DNA from: Scedosporium boydii
Taxonomy: Eukaryota > Ascomycota > Sordariomycetes > Microascales > Microascaceae
Reading direction: 5' to 3'
Length of the DNA stretch: 64,000 nt
Assembly (NCBI GenBank): GCA_002221725.1
Contig: NJFT01000051.1
Span: forward strand, 145,201 to 209,200
The stretch's first letter is position 1; every line of letters begins with the position of its first letter. A model generated the notes under the pieces. It searched no databases, was not told the origin of the DNA, and saw only the letters and a program-made list of their open reading frames with translations. A program made the translations under genes and the position numbers. Shown piece by piece: positions 59,485 to 64,000 of the stretch.

Positions 59485-59494
59485 TACTTCGTAC
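59485..59494. repeat. TACTTCGTAC motif copy
   Basis: Reverse-orientation copy of the interspersed 10-mer, in the form GTACTTCGTAC, which is the full GTAC-TTC-GTAC arrangement. It is the only exact copy in the right-hand 13 kb. Confidence 0.7.
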
Positions 59495-61110
59495 TTGCAA
59501 GTCGAGGACGAGGATTGGCGGAGCAGTGTTAAGAATAGAACAAAGGAACGAACGCGACTGGACACGTCGAGGGCAAGGAGCATGATGGCTGACGCACACT
59601 CCTTTTCACTTTTCCTTTTTTCATTTTTGTTTTCCAGACACGCGGCGTCGTCACTCACACAGTCACACTTACAAAAAGTGGACGGGTATTGATGTCTGGC
59701 AAGGGGGGCCGACACAAGAACCCAAGCTCGAAGAGAGACGGCATTATTTACCACTTGTGCAAGGGATACCCGGCTCGATTGAAGCTTGAGTTGATCATGA
59801 ACGAGGGAGACTCGGGGAATAATTTCTCTCGTTGTCTCCCACGTTCCATTTCCGCTTTCGTCGTACGAGTCCTGGTACCAAATGAGTTCTGGGCACGCTG
59901 GGCAGACTGCTGATGGCAACATTGACCCAGCGACGCAGCACACGACAGCCTAGGGCCTGGTCGAGGATGGTTGGGAGTGCTTCTTCTTAACCTTTTGCTT
60001 TCATGGAATCAATTCTCGTTTGGGTTACTGGGGAGCACCTTTCGGCGTTTCCAGAGATACGACACGGTTGTGGAGGTGATTTCCATGTTGTTGCTCCGAG
60101 ATTAATATAATATGCCACAAACAATGGAAGTAATAATGCTTGGTCGGTGTGATTGTGGTGATCAGGGCAGGGACACGTAGTAATGAGGGTTGCGACATTG
60201 AACTTGCCAGTGTTTCCAAATCATTCACTCTCGGCGTCTCAGTCGGCAGGACAGCACGAGTACAGGGTTTCCGTTTCCCAAAGCAGGCAAAAGGAGTTAA
60301 AAATGCACCAGAGGGGAGGAAACCATAGACACACACCCTCTTCCTCCCGAAGACCACGCCCCCCTGGTTGTTCTTTCCCGCTTCCCGGTGGCCCAGCCCT
60401 ATCTCTCCCCGTCACCGCGACCTTTTTTCGTCCTATTTTCTTTTTTTCTTATTCTTTTTTCTTTTTTCTTCGTTTTCTGTTTCCCCTCCTTGGCTTTGGC
60501 CTCCGACTCTTTACCCTGTCTACACCTACTCCGTACACTACTCCACTACGAAGAAGTCTGGGTCGTTCCAGTTTCCGCCGCGCTGGTAAATTTCTGACCC
60601 TTGTCGTAAATCGGGACCTGTGCAATTACCGCCGTAGCGTTGCTCCCCTTTATTGTTCCCTCGCTCCTCTCCTCCTTCCTCCTTCCTTGTTCTTCCGTGT
60701 TCCTTATATTACCACTTCATCACCTTCCCACCTCCATTTTCAGTTTCCCTCCTCATCCTTTTCCTTCCATCCCTCGTGGATTTTCCAACAATCTCGCCAA
60801 TCGAAAACATCACCGACTCACAATATTGATCTACTCACCTGTTTCCTGGACTTGTCCGATTCTCCCGTTTCCCTTGGTGACGGATTTTGAACAGCGCACA
60901 CTTTTCCTCTTTTTATTTTTATCGAGGAAATCCGTGGCTTCATATTTGCCCTCTCGGGACGTATTTTTGGCGCACCTGTGTTGTGTTGTGGCACATCCAT
61001 CTCCTCACCTGCGCCTTACACATTGCGTGTTCACCCAGTCCTGCCCTCCTCCCACCGCTCTAGAGCATTCTTCTCTATTCTTCTCGTCCCTCTAACTCCC
61101 GCTCTTGCGC

Positions 61111-61157
61111 GCACGCACACACACTCTCACACACACACTCTCTCACACACACACTCA
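61111..61157. repeat. CACA/CTCT microsatellite
   Basis: Alternating (AC)n and (CT)n blocks: ACACACAC, CTCTC, ACACACAC, CTCTCTC, ACACACAC. It lies about 1 kb upstream of the coiled-coil gene and is probably in its leader or promoter. Confidence 0.9.
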
Positions 61158-62195
61158 TCCTCCTACACGCAGTTGAGCACACTCTCGTCTCAACCAGCCC
61201 CAACCCCATCCCGCCAATTTCCTCACCACCATGCGCTCACTGGATGTCACTCACCACCTTCTCAACCTGCGAATCTACACACTGATTGTCAACGCATCCT
61301 GTGGCGCATAGCTAGAGAAACATAGGCTGCCTTGAGCAACCCTCACCCTCCTTGTCCTTCCTTGCATGGCAGTGCTGCGAATCCTGCCTAGAGGCAACCC
61401 ACCCACTCTCTTTTCCATTTGGCTTTCTCGTTTCAACATTGGCTGTTTCTACATGTGATACCCCTCCTTGTTCATTTATTTGGATACCATTCCTTATTCC
61501 TTGTACGACAAAGGTGATCCGAATTGTCCACTGGGACGTCTTCTTTGAGCGAGGGGCAGTGGGAGTATCCGTTCTGGAGAACATCGAAGCTCCCCGCGCC
61601 TCCGACACTTTCTTTTTACACTTGCATGATTCCGGGCCACCACCATCAATCACCCTCAAGGCAGCAGCCGGCCCATCCCGGGTTCATTCAAGCTAACGAG
61701 ACCAAGACCACTTTGGACTTATAAGTCAACCTTGCCATCACGCATTCTTTTTCTCAACCGTCATACCTGCTTCATTCCTCCCACTCCAAGGAACTGAGGT
61801 TGTCATCCCGTTCTTACTATTATTCCGGGAGTCTCTTTTTATTATATATTGAACCTTTCCGTCCGTGGATACTAAGGTCTTTGGATCCTTCTTGCAAGCC
61901 ACAGGCAATTTTTATCCATTCCTTACACCGGAGCTTCAGACCAGAGTTCTATTAACTCTTTGCCCCTTTCATTCTATCCACCGGAGCCGACTAGATCCAA
62001 ACCTGGACTTGGACCCTTGCCTTCATCTCAAGCAAGCTAACATAATCGGACCCTACAACTCGCTTGAACAACTGATCAAAACAACCTAGCCGGTTTTTTG
62101 ACTCTGCAGCCCTGAAAAAGCACCAATCCCGTGCGGATTCCCGTCATCTTCATTCCAGGACTTACACCGTTCTGCCTTCCTCACCCGCTTCCAAG

Positions 62196-63404
62196 ATGCC
62201 GATGCCATCCTCCCATTACCCGTACCCTGAAAGGGTCCACCGAGACAGGGGCTACAAGCATTTCTCTCACAAGAGCACCGACTCTGGAGTTGGTTCGTCC
62301 AGTGACCAAGATAGTTACGCAACCAGTCCTGATTGGGGGTATGCAGTGCATGACTCGGCCCACACGTCGGGCGACGAACAGCTCTCGACGTTATCAGCTC
62401 TGACCGAGGCTCTCCGTGAGGCCAAGACCCGAATTCGAAACCTAGAGCGCAAGCTGGAGGTTGCCGACGCCGAGGCGAACTCCAGGGAACGCGACGCCGG
62501 CGAGCGCGAACAGGATTACCGCGTCCTCCGCAGCCGCTACGAGGCGCTCGAGGCCCGCAACGACGTTCTAACCGACGACAACGAGAGGTTGACGCAGGAG
62601 AAGGGCACCCTTGCGCAAAGGTGCGCATCCCTCACGACCAACGTCACCGAGCTCGAGACGCGAAATAAAGATCTCGAGGCGCAGAACCGGAAACTTGAGA
62701 CTCGAATCAAAGAAAGCAAAGATCTCGACGCTCAGAACCGGAAACTTGAGGCGCAGAACAAGGATCTCGAGGCAGAGAACCAAGAACTCGAAGCTCAAAT
62801 CAAAGATCTTGAGGCGCAGAACCGAAAGCTCGAGAAGAAGTTGGCCGCGGCGGTAGCTTCCGACGGATACGAGTCTCAGTCACCAGTAAAGGAAAAGAAG
62901 ACCAAGGCTAAATCCTCGAGCTCCTCGAGCTCAAGCTCTCGCTCAGACGAAAAGTCGTCTTCATCTTCCAGCTCCCGTTCCAAGGATAAGTCGTCCTCGA
63001 GCTCCCGAAGCGAGGGAAAGTCATCCTCTACCTCACGGAACGCTGAGTCGAGCAGCGTACGCCGATCCGAGAGCAGGCGCAGGTCGACTGCGGTTGCCAG
63101 GAGGGATCCCCTCGCCGAACGCTTCGAGAGAGCCACTGCAAAGGCGGCCGCTCAGCAGGATGAGTACGAGTCCGATGATGGCATATATGCAGAACCATGG
63201 GGGCCTACTACTCCACGCCGTCGTCGGGAGAGCTCGGTTCCTCCTACGCAGCGATTTTCCGCCATGGTGGTTCCAGGGCACCGAGACACACACCGAGACA
63301 CGACAGCGTACTCTGAGGTGTCGAGGGCCTCTCGCACCGACGCCAACGGCTACACGCGACCCACGGACGTCTACGTTAATACTGCCCGCCCTTATCCCAG
63401 GTAA
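62196..63404 (+). CDS. Unrecognised coiled-coil protein with heptad tandem repeats
   Basis: Single exon, 402 residues, ATG at 62196. Residues 1-60 are Ser/His/Tyr-rich and disordered. Residues 65-240 form one long predicted coiled coil with Leu every seventh residue. From about 165 the heptads become nearly identical (DLEAQNR, KLEAQNK, DLEAENQ, ELEAQIK, DLEAQNR), clearly made by tandem duplication. Then comes a Ser tract (SSSSSSSSSR, three blocks alternating with charged residues), followed by an Arg/Ser-rich segment (SVRRSESRRRS) and a tail with PWGPTTPRRRR. The coding DNA is repetitive in the same places. It could be a cytoskeletal or septal-pore-type scaffold, but there is no family motif, so no function is assigned. 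Confidence 0.72.
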   Translation: MPMPSSHYPYPERVHRDRGYKHFSHKSTDSGVGSSSDQDSYATSPDWGYAVHDSAHTSGDEQLSTLSALTEALREAKTRIRNLERKLEVADAEANSRERDAGEREQDYRVLRSRYEALEARNDVLTDDNERLTQEKGTLAQRCASLTTNVTELETRNKDLEAQNRKLETRIKESKDLDAQNRKLEAQNKDLEAENQELEAQIKDLEAQNRKLEKKLAAAVASDGYESQSPVKEKKTKAKSSSSSSSSSRSDEKSSSSSSSRSKDKSSSSSRSEGKSSSTSRNAESSSVRRSESRRRSTAVARRDPLAERFERATAKAAAQQDEYESDDGIYAEPWGPTTPRRRRESSVPPTQRFSAMVVPGHRDTHRDTTAYSEVSRASRTDANGYTRPTDVYVNTARPYPR

Positions 63405-64000
63405 TTAAATACGTTATGCAGCTGCAATATTGCCACCGTTGCAGCGACCGGCACCAATTGGGGAGATTTTTCCGTCTCGCCCTCGAATGCCTGCCTCCAC
63501 TGTTATTTTTCACACCGCGTGGATCGGTGCGCTGGCGGTTGCCGGCGCAATTTCATCTCTTGGGAAAACTCAAAATTTCCCCGTCCCTCGCATTCCTCCT
63601 GGGCATTTTTATTCTCATTTCCTTTTGGTCGTTTCTTAGCGTTCCCTGGTTTCTGGCTCTCCGTCGGGTTGATTCGATGAGTCAAAATTAACAGGGAAGC
63701 CAGGGAACCACTAATGGCTCTTCCCGCCCCCAGTTCCGTGACTTCCCTTTAGTGGCTAGCCTAGCCGTGCTTGGTTCTTCTCGGCCCTCAACAAGAGAAG
63801 TCTGGTACGACTTCACTACCACTTTCCAGTGGTCTGGGGGAGGGGCTGAATGACCCCACCACACCAAAATGATTGACGGCTTCCCATTCGGCATCCCTGG
63901 CTGGCCGGAAATTTGGGCCTCGACTCCGCCTCCCACCCAAGGAAAAGAGAGAAGGAGGAAACGGGGAAGGGAAATTGTCAAAAGAGGACTGTTGGAAAAA
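63405..64000. other. 3' flank to window end
   Basis: 596 bp with no supported gene. Short frames on both strands lack features. Confidence 0.5.

Larger units (their letters stand above)
58751..62195. other. 3.4-kb spacer with long pyrimidine-rich leader
   Basis: No supported gene; frames at 59449-59943 (minus) and 60183-60890 (plus) are low-complexity and featureless. One TACTTCGTAC copy is at 59485-59494. Very CT-rich blocks at 60410-60500 and 60650-60800 and a CA/CT microsatellite (61111-61157) suggest the promoter and long 5' leader of the coiled-coil gene. Confidence 0.5.

Noticed and set aside
1..64000. CRISPR arrays, operons or bacterial-type promoters
   Set aside because: Spliced eukaryotic genes dominate; no direct-repeat/spacer array is present, and the short repeats found are microsatellites or dispersed motifs.

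Overview
The window is nuclear DNA of a filamentous ascomycete (Pezizomycotina). Genes are split by short introns (about 45-175 bp) with GT...CTAAC...AG signals, promoters are pyrimidine-rich, and the gene set is typical of moulds: PalI, a fungal-only AspE-type septin, an RNA-dependent RNA polymerase, AIM11 and a DUF7704 membrane protein. C-to-T type scars in a pseudogene suggest repeat-induced point mutation (RIP). The class is probably Sordariomycetes or a relative, but I cannot fix it from sequence alone.

Layout. 1-1261: 5' part of EFR3 (minus, runs off the left edge). 4133-5092: acyl-protein thioesterase (minus). 6902-8579: pantothenate kinase (plus). 9384-9962: AIM11 (minus), sharing a 613-bp divergent promoter with a 2OG-Fe(II) oxygenase (10576-11708, plus). 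11864-17525: RNA-dependent RNA polymerase (minus) with an unusual acidic repeat tail and an in-frame TAG that a 45-nt intron could remove. 18846-20950: D-lactate dehydrogenase (minus). 20951-28607: 7.7 kb with no gene I can support. 28608-29800: ribosomal protein eS4 (minus). 30100-31620: a scar region made of a nonsense-bearing Gfd2-like RNase H-fold pseudogene between two diverged copies of the 3' end of the neighbouring Myb gene. 31511-33178: two-Myb telobox protein (minus). 33777-34397: DUF7704 protein (plus). 35031-37352: TRF/Taz1-like telobox protein (plus). 38629-40204: AspE-type septin (minus). 44612-46732: ABC1/ADCK mitochondrial atypical kinase (minus). 47288-about 48320: a previously hidden coiled-coil/transmembrane gene (minus), with a 207-bp solo LTR just upstream. 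52434-54442: PalI (plus). 56550-58750 and 62196-63404: two unrecognised disordered or coiled-coil proteins (plus).

The genes are mostly unrelated housekeeping functions. Links worth noting: EFR3 (PI4K anchor), the acyl-protein thioesterase (depalmitoylation) and PalI all act at the plasma membrane; DLD1, AIM11 and the ADCK kinase are mitochondrial; two telobox Myb genes, both likely to bind TTAGGG-type repeats, sit within 6 kb.

The long spacers are not empty of pattern. They carry at least 16 copies of a 9-mer TACGAAGTA, none in a coding exon I defined, plus an 11-bp inverted repeat built on the same core, GAA tracts, a 36-A run and a solo LTR with a perfect 5-bp target duplication. All exon boundaries were derived by hand from splice signals and protein continuity; no database search was run.
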